This document shows positions 45,540 to 59,949 of a DNA stretch of 64,000 nt, in pieces. The translations under genes were made by a program, and so were the position numbers. The DNA lies in contig CAMPDV010000517.1 of the NCBI GenBank assembly GCA_946699065.1, positions 62,001 through 126,000 on the forward strand. The letters run 5' to 3'. The notes beneath the pieces are model-generated. The model was not told the origin of the DNA. It worked only from the letters and a program-made list of their open reading frames with translations, and ran no database searches. The stretch is from Loxodes magnus. Taxonomy: Eukaryota; Ciliophora; Karyorelictea; Loxodida; Loxodidae. Each line of letters starts with the position of its first letter. The first letter of the stretch is position 1.

Positions 45540-48460
45540 CTACTTTTATAAGCAAGAACTTAAATCTCTATTTAAAAGTTTTTCTATTTAATTAAAATTT
45601 TTTAAGCATCTTATCCCACAGTTAAAATATCAGACAAATTATAATTAATATATTTATAAAATTTAAATATCTTTGGTAATTATTTTTTACTTTAGTAATA
45701 TATATTTAGCTATAAACAAAGGTATTTCAATTAATCATCATAGATTTGATTGCTTCTTTTTTAAGTATATTCATTTTTTTTTAATTTTTAAGTTAAGTTA
45801 TTTTGGATTTAATAGTAATTTCATATCAATCTAACTTTATATTTTATAATAACTTTACTATCTATAAAGAGGAACCAAAAAACACATTAAAATATTAATT
45901 TACTTAAATTTAAAGTTAAATTGAATTAAATTTATATTCAAATTAATAAAAAGCATCTTCATAAAGGTATCTTTTTAAATTATATTCAAACAAAAAATTA
46001 CTATAATTTATAAATATTTGCTTAGGCTATTAAGTATTTTAAGGATAAAAATCATATTAGCTATATCATATTTAAAATGATTATTATTATGTATAAATGA
46101 GAGGTTTATTATGTGCATATTTATATTTATTTTCGCAAACATTTAAACTAAAATTATGTATTTATATAGTAGACTAAAGGTAATTTTATGAATACTAATA
46201 TTCATATAGAATAAATATTTGCTTTTTGGAGAATCATATCTCTAAACAAAAATCAAACATAATAGTTGTAAAAAATAAAAAAATATCTTAGAAAAATTAT
46301 TAACTAAAATTTATAAAACAGAACAGCAAAATTTTAAATAATGAGATTTATTTAAGTTTATTCTTTTATTTTACATTTGCATATATCTATATTTCTCTTA
46401 ATTTTGTTTAAACTTTTTAGAAATATACTAGTGATTTATAAATTTGATTAAGTATTAATTTTATAAAAATAACTTTTTGGAAGTTAAAAAATTCAGAAAA
46501 TGTAATTCTTTTATTTTATGAAACTTGATATAAAAACCAAAAAAATTAACAGCAAGATTTAAAGGAATATAAAAATAAGTAGAAAATTCATAAAAGAGAT
46601 CAGATAGAATCAAACTTAAAATGTAATTAATCATAAGCAAAGCTCTAACTATTTTCCAATTACTAAAATAATCAATTATATTTTACTAAAATTAAATTTA
46701 GAAAATTAATATTTTTTTTATTTTTCTACTTGATTACAAACAGATATAGCAAGTTTAAAAATTTAAAGGCTATTTTTAACTTTAAAAGTAGCAAGCAATA
46801 TTTGTATTTATAAATCATTACAATTATTATACTAGGATTTAAATTTAGAAAGCCTTTTAATATCTTCAAGTAGTTATAATTATCAAATTATTAAAATAAT
46901 AGTTTTAAATTTATAACTTAAATAGTTAAATTTTTGAAATAGCAAAGCACTAGAAGTTGAATATAGATGAAATAAAATTTTATAATCGAATTTTTAAACC
47001 AAAAATATATTAAAATATATATATGAAAAATAAAAATCGATCTTCAAATTTAAAAAGTTTTATCCTAAATTTTTTTTAGCCATTTTAGTTACTTTTCGTT
47101 GAATTTAAAAATAGACTATAAGTCTCTAACTTAAAATATTTATATAGAAAATGTAGAAAAGAGAAAAGCAAAAAAATTAAAAATCTAAACATATAAAAGT
47201 TGTATATTATGATAAAAATATTCTAAGAAACCAAAAAATTTTAAATTAATTTAACCTAAATATATTTAAAATAATTATTTTAAAAATATTAAGCTTAGTG
47301 ATAAATATCAGATTTTATAAATATTTAAAAACTAAAAAATTATTGTTCTTTGCAATCCTTAAAGAGTCCTTAATGAAGTTCTTTAATAATATTCACGAAT
47401 ATTTTTATAATTTTTCAATTATTTTTTATAAGATAATTTTCTTATAGCAAAAACATTAAATTATTTAAGATTATTTATCAATTTTTAAATCGGCTCTAAA
47501 AAATAATATCTAAGTTCGTATTCTATAAAAGGCTTATTATTTTTCTTTTTAATATAATATTATTAATATAGAAAATATTTAACACAAATAGAAAAGCTTA
47601 TTATATTTTATTTTTAGAACATAAAAACCTATAAAAATGAGTAAATTCATATATTTATTAAAGCTTCTTTTATTATTTAAATTCTTAATAAGATTTATTA
47701 AAATTAAAATGAATAAATCAAATAGAATTTTTAATACTTAGGAAATTATTACTCAATTTTCTTATTCAAATAGAATTATTTTTCGTTATACGAGAAATCA
47801 TTCAGAGTAAAATTTAGCCGAATAAATAAATGTATTTTTAAGAAATAATTTTAAATATAAAATTTTGATCAAGCATAACTTAATGAGTAATTGAATCTTT
47901 TAAAGCAGTGATTATATGAAGCATTATATATGTTAAAAAAGAATTTGAAATTTGAGAAATATCCTTCAATAGACTTATTTTTATGTTAATAGATTATTTT
48001 AGGCAACTGAATAATAATTTAATATACATCTAATAATTTATTTCGCACAACAATTAATATTAATAAATTCTAAGCTGCTGATTTAGCTTAGTATTTCATT
48101 AAGCTTTTATTAATAAGATATTTTAATTTTTCATTTTAGTATAATAAGAGCAAGCATTAATGTGTTGATCCCATAGCTTAAACAAAAAATATTAATAAAC
48201 CTTTACTTTTGCTTTTCCCAAAAAATGTTATCATACCTTGTTTGCTTTTCATTAAAAATAATAAATTTAGATTTAGATATAAAATATAATAAACATTTTT
48301 GTACTCTATTTTAAAGTTATTAGTTAAGATAATAAGTGGTATAAAAACTAGAAAAAATCGAAAAGTTTTATAAAGAATATAAGAAATTTTAATTTATAAA
48401 AATGATAATTAAGTTGATAAAGAACAAAATATAATTAACTTAAAAACTTTTTTACTAAAC
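45540..48460. other. Long AT-rich stretch
   Basis: About 2.9 kb of A+T-rich sequence with no recognisable motif on either strand. Genes with small AT-rich exons could be missed here. Confidence 0.4.
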
Positions 48461-48465
48461 TATTC

Positions 48466-50173
<1,708 letters not shown>

Positions 50174-50174
50174 A

Positions 50175-53100
50175 TTTATTTTATAATTTTTTAAAGAAAG
50201 CAGGGCTTAAATATAACTAATGAAACAAATTTTAAATTCATATGCTTGATTCTATTTAATTATAGATATCCATATACACTATGTCACATATATTAAGTCT
50301 TTTGTGCTTTTAATTATTTTAATGTAAGACATATTTAAAAACTTATAAGCATAGGATTTTAAGCTAGGGTTATCTACTATCTAGAAATTTAATAGTGATT
50401 TTAGGTTTATATTTTTCATTGATTATACTTATTAGAGTTATTTATCTCTTTATATACATTAATTTTATTTACCAATATTTTATCTAGTTTAATATTACAT
50501 AAAGACACTAGATGTTTTGTGCAAGCATTATGAAACATATTTATAGGTTTACTATTACAGATATTTCTTTTATGAAGCACAATGAATTTATAATTAAAAT
50601 GGTTCAAATAAAGATTATATGGGTTTATTATATTAAGCTTTAATAAATTGGATATTTATGATGCTTTCAATAACTTTTTATTTTAAAGTCTTTTAATATA
50701 ATCTAAAATGATCCTATCACTGGTATAGTTTAAGCTTGTAAAATTAAATAATTTATTAGAACCTTTTTAGTTTTTATTAAATATAAATGAATATATCATG
50801 GTTATTATTCTCTTTTTTATAAGCTTTAAAACATAAGATATTTACACTTTTTTTATAAAAATAATGATATTATTAGACAAACAATACGTAAAATAAATAA
50901 CTTTATTTTGATTTGTAAAAGAAAGACTATAAGATAGAATTTGAGCAAATAAAGACAGGAAATAATTAAAATACTAAGACATTTTAATAATGCAAGCAAA
51001 ATAAATGATTGCATGGATTCTTTGTAGTAAGTCTTAAAAACAAGAACTAAAATTTCTGAAAATGTATTATTTTTATTTTTAAATTTAAGAATTTGAGATA
51101 AATAAAAGTTAATAGTCATCAATTTTAAAGGTTTAGGATATAAGGGATTTAAATAATCATATTAAAGATATTTCTTAGCTGTATTTGAATTACATTAATG
51201 CTTGCGAATTTTATTTTGCTCTTAGGTCGACAAATAAAATGAAATGAATTAAGCATATTATTATTGAATTATATTACCTTAGTAATTTTTAGTTTATCTA
51301 AGCTTTAATAAATCAATTAGACGAAGAAAATTCTGAAATAAATTTATTAAATAAATTTTTTATAAAATACATTCGAATAAAGCAACTACAATCTAAACTT
51401 ATGCATCTAAGCAAAAATATTTAATTTAGTAAATTTCATAAATTTATTTTTAAATAAGCCTTGTAAAACTCCTGTATATTATTATATATTCTTAATAAAT
51501 ATAGATGCTTTATAACCTTTTATATCTTTAAATTATTGTAACTTAAGTTTTTTAAGCTGTAGATATTTAATTATAATTATACACATATTTTTAGGTATGT
51601 TTTAACTTATTTATTTTAAAATTATCATGACTATCATTTGAGCTAGTTTACCTAATAACTAATAATTATTTGTAAATAGTAGGACTAAAATTTGGTTTTT
51701 AATTGAATAATTTCCTCTTAAAGTTTAGAATCTATGCTTCTTAGCCTAATTAATAAGAAAATTAATTAAAAATATTTTATCTATTCTAAAGTGAAATTTA
51801 GATTATGCTTTTATTTATTTGGAAATAGTTTAAGCTTCATTTAATAGTTATTTCATAAAAAATACAAGTGAAAGAAAATTTTAAAATAAAAGCTTTTTTA
51901 GCTTACTTTAACTTATAGATGTATTATACTTTTTTAAGCTTATTATATAAAGTTAAATATTAAAAGTTATATAATTTTGACTTACAATACTTTTTTCTTT
52001 TTTACATTTACTTCATTCTTTTGCTAAATAAAAATTAGTTAGTATCTAAACATCCTTCTAAGAATACATAAGTGTTTTAACTAAGTATAATAAAATAATA
52101 AATATATATGATATAGCGAAGGTCTTTTGAATTTAAATAAGCAGGTTAATTATTAGATACATATGTAATATTTTAAAATACAATTAGCATCATACTTTGC
52201 ATTATATTTATTTTCATTATTTCTTTTTAATAATATCTGCTTCTTTATAACTACACATCTAATCATTAAAGTCATATTAAAATTTAAATTTAGAAATGAC
52301 AAATTTACAATTGCTTCACATCTCTAATTTATATACCTGAAATTTAATAATTTCAAGCAAAATGTTTTTGAGAGTTATTATTTATTAAATTTTATTTAAG
52401 ATAAATATAAGATAATGATAATGATTATGCTTAATTTAGGCTTTATATAAAACTATGTTGTGCAGGTTTATTTTGTTATTTTTTCTATTTGGTTATTAAA
52501 TTTTTTTGGTTTGCTATTTTAGTTTCTTACCTAAATAAAAATCTTAGATGAAATGGAATCAAATTTTATTTTATTATATAGTAAGTAATATTTTATAAAA
52601 AATACACCTAGATATTTAGATACCATTTTAGAAGCTTTAGTTTTAATATTTTATTAACTTTATAGAAAATTATAACAATTGAAATAATTATCAAAGCTTA
52701 GCTAAAAAAAATTTATATTATTTTATTTTTGCACTTCTCTTTCAATTGTGGCAATGTAAAAGTTAATAATATCAATATATTTATATTTAAATGTAGATTT
52801 AATATAACTTAAATCCTTAAAGATATATGAATTAATAAAAAGTAAATAGTATAAGAAATATAAATATATGGACTTAAAATATATATGATACTTTTTATCG
52901 TTTAGTTAAATACCACTGAATTGAAACTAATTTTTAAGTTTTTTATTCAAGTATTTATTATCAGCTGAATAAGGCTAAGTATTAGGCAAATAAAAATAAA
53001 GAGAGGCTTTATTTTTAATGAATAATAATTAAGGATGAAAATCTAAATCAAAAAAATTAAGTTTATCAAAATTTATTAAAAGTTTAGAAATATCCTAATA

Positions 53101-54375
53101 AAATGAACAAATATATATTTAAATAAAGCTACCTCTTTAAATAATTTCATACGTATTTTGATATGTTAAAAAGATTGTTTTTTCGAATATTTTTGTCAAA
53201 TTGTAGCTATAAATTTATTTGTTAAATTTGCTTTGATGATTAAATTATTTTATCCTGTTTTAACAATTTAAAATGTTTAATTTTACAAAATAAACATTTA
53301 AGAAATTACCCTTAATTACTTTTATTCAAATGTTTTTATTTAAAAAATGTTTTTATTAATAAAAGGCTCTAAGTTATACGATGAAATCTCTATTTAACTT
53401 TAGTTTATTCAAGCAAGAAAGGTTTTGTAGACTCTTAGATATCATATCTTAAAAATAAATTTAATCTACTTGTTTAATTTTAGTTATAATAAACAAAAAC
53501 ATCATCGTTCGTTATATCTCTTAGAAATATTATTTAAAAAGACAGATTTTAAACAGTATAAGTTTATTTAGTTTCCTGATAATTTCATATAATTAAAAAT
53601 AGAAAGCTTCTGCGTTCCGACATTCTAATAATTCCTTTTCTGATTTTTATTTTAGAATCATTAAAAGAGAAAATTTACCAAGTATCTTAAACATAATTTA
53701 AGTAAGTGTAACTTTTATAATAAATAAACAAATTCGAATTAAGAAGGAAGATTTTTAAAAAAAGTTGCTTAAATTTGATAAATTTTGACACTTGCATCAG
53801 TTTATTCGAAAAGAATAAACTTATAATACATGATAAAAGAATAAAAATAATTAGAAATAAATGTAATAAATACAAAAGCTAATTCAAATTTATAACTGCT
53901 TAAATTAGGAAGATGAATAAGTTCAAATTTATACATGCATAATAAATTATTAATTTCGAGAGTTGTGCTAATAAGTAAAAAGACAGTGAAGCATTTTTTA
54001 ATTAGACTTTGTTATAAAAAATTATTTTTATTTAAAAAGAGTTTTAAATCTATTTCTTAAAATCTCATGCTAGTAAATAAGACTTTATTTAATTAACTAA
54101 ATATTAAAATTTCAGCATAAATATCTTAAAATTTTCAAATCTTAATATTATCTCAAAAGAAATTAAGATATTTTATTTTTAGCTTTTAAATAATTATTTA
54201 GATTACTTGTCAATTAATTAGTTTCAATAATCAATTTTAAGATTCTCTTATAAAAATCTTATTTTAAATTAATAAATTTAAAAAAGCAGAAATAAGCAAA
54301 AATAATTTTAGTATTTTATGCAGATAAAATTTATAATGTTCATTTTACTCATATGTTATATTTTTCTTTCCTTAG
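50175..54375. other. Long AT-rich stretch
   Basis: More than 4 kb with no recognisable gene, repeat or RNA. Short patches of moderate complexity (50850-51120, 53600-53900) gave no motif in any frame. Confidence 0.4.
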
Positions 54376-54389
54376 TTATTTTTTATCCA

Positions 54390-54790
54390 CTGAAGCTTGT
54401 TATAAAGGCAGATTAAGTAATAGAACTCACCGCCTCGGAAAATAGAATTAAAAAATGTTTAAAATAAAATAATAGGCTATGCAATCTATCCCAATGGAGA
54501 TCGAATAAGAGAATAATAAGCCAATTGAGCAAGCTAAAGAGAAATATTTTAGGAAGAAATGTTACATCTGCAGGAGAACAGACCACCTATGGAGACGATG
54601 CTGGAAGAGAAAGGAGATTCAATAGAAAATATGGAATGACCTAACCTAATTTTACCCAACCAGAAATGGAGAAATTTATAAGAAGATAGCAAGCTATATG
54701 AAGAGACAACCATTCTGAAAGCTTGACAGTGAAGGGAGAAGAAGACCACCTAGAGATCAAGGGAAGTAGGAAGCTCTTAAGTAGACGATC
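54390..54790 (+). CDS. LINE ORF1, C-terminal part with intact zinc knuckle
   Basis: Reads AMQSIPMEIEQENNKPIEQA, KEKYFRKKCYICRRTDHLWR then RCWKRKE, followed by a basic tail ending EGRRRPPRDQGKQEALKQT. CYIC....H....C is a perfect CCHC knuckle, and its W is TGG here while related copies have TGA at the same place. It matches the C-terminal half of the ORF1 at 56860 (HSIPMELEEVQNK). The N-terminal half is missing and a new ORF1 starts 50 bases further on, so one element appears joined to another. Confidence 0.6.
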
Positions 54791-54841
54791 CTTCTTTAAC
54801 ACTTTAATTTAATAATTACTTTTCTAGGAAATAAATAAAAA

Positions 54842-55690
54842 ATGGAAGGATTCAAAAGAGGTTTCTACACCACCTCCAAAAAGTTGGAGAGGAAACCTGA
54901 ATCCAATATTGGATAGTCTTCTTACCCTTAACCCTAACCTTTTTCTTAATTCTAACAACCTGAAGAGGAACAGAAACAAGATCAGAAGACAACACATGAG
55001 ATAACTCCAACCTCAGAAGAGAAGCTCAGAAAGCAGATGAAGTCTCTCTGCACCAGGAGATCTCAAAGTTCAATCCTTCTGGCCAGATGAGCATGGAACA
55101 GCTCATCAAAGTGGTACTAAACCTCCAGGAAGAGGTTAGGAAACTGAGAAATGACAATGAGAAACTGATGGAAAAACTAAACCTAGCGGAAGGAATAGAA
55201 TCCAGACTTATGTCCTAAGAAATAGAACTAAGCGCTTTCTGAAACATATCTTAAGACCAGAGTAGCTAATCCTAAAATTAGCTTCAGAAACAATCTGATA
55301 TGAGTATTAGACTGGAAATACTAGAAAAGAAATTTGATGAACAAAGGGGAGATACAATGATGATTGAAGAGACTAATAGGAAGACTAAGGTTAAACTCCA
55401 AAAAGTAGTGAAGAAATGTTACTACTGCAATTCGATAGAACACTTATGAAGACGCTGCAAGGAATTCCAAAATTTCAAGACGTAGTACTGGAATAAATAA
55501 AGAACCATACAAGCACAGTAGAGGAAGAAAAAACAAATTTAGTAGAGACAAATAAGAGAAAGATTATACTTAAATGAATAAGGATAGATTTACAAGAGAA
55601 AATTTAATTAGAAATGAAGATAGAATTGGAAATGACATGAGCAGTGGGAGGAGAGAGGAAAAGAGACCTTTAAAACTTGATTTTTAACGC
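54842..55690 (+). CDS. LINE-type ORF1, nearly complete
   Basis: ATG at 54842: MEGFKRGFYTTSKKLERKPE, then a P/Q-rich segment (YPQPQPFSQFQQPEEEQ), the block ISKFNPSGQMSMEQLIKVV, a coiled coil (LNLQEEVRKLRNDNEKLMEK) and the knuckle KCYYCNSIEHLWRRCKEF, in which W is TGA. A single frame change near 55045 separates the P/Q-rich part from the PSGQMSMEQL block; the paralogue at 60890 has no such break. It may end at the TGA at 55679-55681. No ORF2 follows. The P/Q-rich lead, coiled coil and CCHC knuckle are typical of RNA-binding ORF1 proteins. Confidence 0.65.
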
Positions 55691-55749
55691 CGGAGCAATC
55701 TGGTGTCCAGCATGAAGAGGTGAAAATCCTCAATAATTGCTAAAATTAA

Positions 55750-56265
55750 TTTATCCTATTATTATAATTACTTTTCTTATCATTATTATACTCTTGTCAT
55801 TTAGCTTAGAGTTTTGAGATTAATGCTTTCAGATTTTCTTGACTTTGGATATTTTTAAACTTTTTTCAAACTCGAAATTTTATTATTTATTTAAGTAAAA
55901 TTATTGCATTATTAAAATATATGCTATGTTTTATTATAGAACTTTCATTTATTTGACTTTTGAAATTATTATTCTTGATTTTTTATAATTTTTTTAATTT
56001 TATTGATTCTTAATTAATGGTTACTATTTTATTATTGGTTGGTCTTTTAAGATTCAATATTCATTTAATTATTAACTTAAATTTCATAGACTAAGCTGAA
56101 TTAATTTTAACCTTAAAATTATTTTTCATAAGAATTAATTTAAATTATTGATTATTACAAAAAATAACTTTAATCTAGTTTTAATATAAGTTATCGAATC
56201 TCTTATAAACTTGGAGAAATTAAATTTTTCTTACTTTTAATCTTTTATTTTATTATGTTTATTAT
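55750..56265 (+). other. AT-rich 3' region of the ORF1 element
   Basis: Low-complexity A+T-rich sequence between ORF1 and the tail hairpin at 56267. Nothing coding recognised. Confidence 0.4.
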
Positions 56266-56266
56266 A

Positions 56267-56300
56267 AGAGCTTCGCGTCAGTGATGTGCTACGTGCTCTA
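56267..56300 (+). repeat. Retroelement 3' tail stem-loop
   Basis: AGAGCTTCGCGTCAGTGATG with TGCTACGTGCTCT: an outer AGAGC/GCTCT stem around a core like that ending the SINE-like elements at 9956, 36841 and 44105. Probably the 3' end of the element whose ORF1 starts at 54842. Confidence 0.5.
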
Positions 56301-56859
56301 TAATCTAAATTTTTTTATATGCTTTATTCGGAGTCTTTATTTGCTGCTATTTGCAAATTTTTCCTTCAAATATCTGTTTTTATCCAAATATAATGACTCT
56401 GATAATTTATGCTTTTTTGACTTACCTTTTAGAACATTTTTGTTATTTTTCGAAAAAAATTCTAGTCATTTTAATTAGTAGTTTTTAACTTTCTAATTTA
56501 ACACTGAAAAAAGGATTATAAACTAATAAAATTTAAAATATAATAGCAGAGAAAAATCAGGAAAAACAATCTATATGATTATCTGAGAAGTTTATAGGAA
56601 AGAGAAAAACAATCTCGGAAAGAAAAGAAAAGATAGAAATCAAAAAAGCTTAACAAGATTAGAAAATAATAGCCAAAAGAATTTAAAATTTTTAATTTAA
56701 TCTATATTCAACGTAGTATAGTGGAAAAAGGATTTAAAAAATCCTAGAGCATCAAGATTATTTTATTATTATTTTTTTATTAGATTTTATAATTTATTTT
56801 ACGTAATAGTTTTTTTTATTAATTAAAAAATAAAAAAATAAAAAATATTAAAGTCTTAA

Positions 56860-57765
56860 GAAAGGTTTCTACACCACCTCCTCCAAAGTCTAAAAGGAGG
56901 AGAGGAAGCAGGAAGTTCTAAAGACTAAAACCAAAACCTAGATCCTCTAATAATAACATTCTCCCCAGAAGACCTAAAAATAACTCTAAACAACTCCTCC
57001 CAGACAACCTCAGAAACATAGCCATGCTACTACCTCAACGGAAGTTCTTCCAAAGAAGCAGAAGATAAGCGACTTTCAGACGCAAATTCGGAACTTCTCA
57101 CCATATATGGACCTCGGTGAGATAAACAAGGAACAAATACTCGGAATGGCTAAAGAGGAAATGGCTAAATTAATTATAGCGTTAATTAGCCATAACTAAG
57201 ACCTAGAGAAATAGGTTATGGAGCTTGCCCAAGAACAACAATGACACCTGGACGACGAGGAGATGCATGCTCCTAGAAACAAAAACTAAGCTGTCATGAA
57301 TATTCGAATTGACGAATTCGACAGGCAGTTGGAATAGCTATATGATATGAACGAGAGCATGCACATCAAGTTAGAGAAAATTGAAAACAATATTAACCTT
57401 AAAATGGAAAATATCAAGAATGACATCAAGATCTAGACAGCACACTCCATTCCAATGGAGTTGGAAGAGGTCTAGAATAAACAAATCGAATTAACTAAAG
57501 AAAGATACTTTAAGAAAAAATGATTTATCTGTGGAAGAATAAACCATCTCTGAAGGAAATGCAGATAAAGAAAATTTGAAACGAACTAACCTAATTCTAC
57601 CCAACTAGCAGTGGGAATATTTATAGGAAGAAAAGCAATATTCGGAGTAATCCACTGTGAAGACTTGAAAGTGACTGGAGGAACAGACCACCAAGAGTTC
57701 AAGTACCTATCAGTTGGATAGGGAGTAGGAAACTATTAAGAAAACAATCCCTTCTCTGAATAACT
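56860..57765 (+). CDS. LINE-type ORF1 without frame breaks
   Basis: The frame KKGFYTTSSKVQKEERKQEV, a Q/P-rich segment (SPQKTQKQLQTTPPRQPQK), FSPYMDLGEINKEQILGMAK, a coiled coil (DEFDRQLEQLYDMNESMHIK, LEKIENNINLKMENIKNDIK), HSIPMELEEVQNK and the knuckle KKWFICGRINHLWRKCRQRK is unbroken. The KKGFYTTSS start matches the ORF1s at 54842 and 60890, but the ATG position is not conserved here. The first Cys of the knuckle is Trp (TGA), which should abolish zinc binding. No ORF2 follows; an AT microsatellite and another element come directly after. Confidence 0.6.
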
Positions 57766-57767
57766 TA

Positions 57768-57800
57768 AATTTAATTTAATTTAATTTAATTTAATTAAAA
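57768..57800. repeat. (TTTAA)n microsatellite
   Basis: About six tandem TTTAA units. The complementary motif (TTAAA)n recurs at about 58832-58858, so such tracts flank the element between them. Confidence 0.7.
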
Positions 57801-57960
57801 AATAAATCTTTATGAATTAGATTATTTTTAAACAAAAAAACTTTTTAAGAATTTTTTAAGTATGTTAAGGTTTTACTGTAAAAAATTAAATTAAAATCTT
57901 TTAATTTTTGTATAAAATTTTTAAGGTGTAAAATAATCAGTTATTATTACATATATAAAA

Positions 57961-58860
57961 TGGCTTCTAAGAAATAACAGAATTTTGAACAAAACACTTA
58001 AACATGAAAATTAAAAAATTAAAAAGCGAAATAATTAAAATGAGTGAAAGTGAGAAATATGATTGATATGACGAACATTAACTACTTGAAAATCCAGAAT
58101 TAAAAAAACTTCTGACACAAACTTAAATAGAAATATTTCTAAGTCATTAAAAGATTTTATGTTTGAAAATACCTCTCTGATAAAGTAGGAAAATTAGAAA
58201 AATTAATAACGTCTTTGCTTGAGCAACAATATTAATCATCATATGAAATAGAAAAAAACTGGAACAAAAAATTTTTTAAATTTAATAATAAATTCAGGTA
58301 ACGCCATTTTCGCTTTAACATAATCAATCAAATCCTATGGAAGTAGAAAATGAAGCCTTAAATTAAAATAAACAGTAAACATTAATTTAAAAGAACTAGT
58401 AAATTTAAATTAAATAAGGGCTACAGGAAATAATAGTCTAAAAGAAGAATAAAATGTTACGTGTGCAATAAATAACACCAATGAAAATACTGTTACTAAC
58501 TAAGCGAAATTATAAGAAAGAATTAATAAGATATTTTTAGAAAGCTATTTAGGATATATCCAACATAAAGTGGAAAAATTAAAAAGAAAAAAATTCTTTA
58601 ATTCAAATCTTAATCCTTAGAGAAATAATTAGGAACGCTACATGAAAGATCAAAATTATTCAGAATATTGGTGCACTAATGAAGTGCTATACCGCCTAAC
58701 TAAACTAATAGGATTTTATGACAAACTAATGCAGACAACCTGATAGAATAGGTCAGATGGCTGACTATTAAGGTTTTAACAAAGCTTTTTAATTAAAATT
58801 TTTCATACAAATTTTGCAGTTTGGAAGATTTGTTTAAATTAAATTAAATTAAATTAAGTG
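57961..58860 (+). mobile_element. ORF1-only retroelement, plus strand
   Basis: Starts MASKKQQNFEQNTQ and carries YDWYDEHQLLENPELKKLLT, a middle region, and the knuckle KCYVCNKQHQWKYCY with W as TGA. An untranslated tail has a hairpin GTGCACTAATGAAGTGCTAT (58670-58695) and a TTTGGAAGATTTGTTTAA end. The same element occurs on the minus strand at 31375-32210, and its first 100 bases at 29775. No reverse transcriptase is present. The tail hairpin has the same CAC(T)AATGA(A)GTG core as the SINE-like elements. Confidence 0.6.
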
Positions 58861-58864
58861 TTAA

Positions 58865-59320
58865 GGAAGGGACTGTTATCTTAATATATGCCTACCTGAT
58901 GAGTGTTAAGTGCGCATCATCACTAATCTTTTCTTCTTATTTATGTCTTTTTGGGCTTTCCTATCGTCTCGCCTGGACCCATTTCTCGGCTTTATAGGCG
59001 AATATCGCCATCCAGTCCGTCTTCAACTGGCAGAAACCGCCGATCTGCCTAGGTAGCTTCTAAGAGGTGGAGAGATCACTCCAAGGCGGCACCTCGGTCT
59101 GAGTTAGTAGGAGGTGTAATTGAGTCCCTGAGTTGGGAAGTCCAAGGATGAATGCACCACAAAGTGCACAAGTTGTTGAGGGAAGGTATTTAAGCCTTTC
59201 TGTGGCTTATTTCTCAGCACGGGGGATTACATCTTCACCGCAAGTCCCTTTAAACCTGCTGAAGGTCCCTTGTGCATCTCAGGTCCCATTTCCACCCTCT
59301 TTAATTTCAATTTTGGAAGA
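58865..59320 (+). other. GC-rich island with many predicted RNA stems
   Basis: About 450 bases near 50% GC in DNA that is elsewhere about 20% GC. It contains closely packed inverted repeats: GGCGA/TCGCC around ATA, CCAGT/ACTGG, GGCAG/CTGCC, and GAGGTG/CACCTC enclosing GGAG/CTCC. The end TTTTGGAAGATTTATTTAA equals the end of the preceding ORF1 element. No stop-like or TAA/TAG codons interrupt a stretch at 59133-59333, which is expected from its composition and not evidence for a protein. The most likely reading is a structured non-coding RNA or an element derived from one. Confidence 0.45.
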
Positions 59321-59949
59321 TTTATTTAATTAATTAAAAAAACTTAAATAAAATTTTCTTTAAATACGAAAACTAAATAAAACAAATAATCCTAATTAAT
59401 TTATTATTAAGTATTTTTTATAAGCATTAATTAATTAAACTAAAGCTTAATTATTTAATCTCTATTTATATAATAGAAAACTATATTTAAAATAGTCTTA
59501 TAAAAATAATAATTTTTAATAATATATTCTTAACGATAATCAGAGTTTAAAAACTTAAATCTTTTCTATAATTAAACTTTTTTAAGTAACAAATTAATTT
59601 GCTTTTAAATAGTTAGAATTTAGATTTTTATTTTTGACACTAACTTTAAATTATTTTATATTAAATTTACATATTTAAATGAATATTTTAAATATTTTAG
59701 ATTGCAGTTAGTATAATTTTAATTATTAACTTTAAATAATATAATACAGTTTCCAATTTCTATAAATTTCAAACGTTTTAAGTTATAATTAACTATTCTT
59801 TCTAATTATTTATATTCTTTAATTTTCATATTTTAGTCATAGAAAAAATAAAAATTAAATAAATTTAAAATAAATAAAAATTTTAAAGCTATCTAGATTA
59901 AAAAAACTAGTTAGATAATTAATATTAATATTAAAATAATTAAGTTTGG

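Noticed and set aside
58985-59015. Similarity to the 5' end of U2 snRNA (TTCTCGGC...)
   Set aside because: The branch-site pairing sequence GTAGTA and the Sm site are missing; the likeness covers only about 20 bases.
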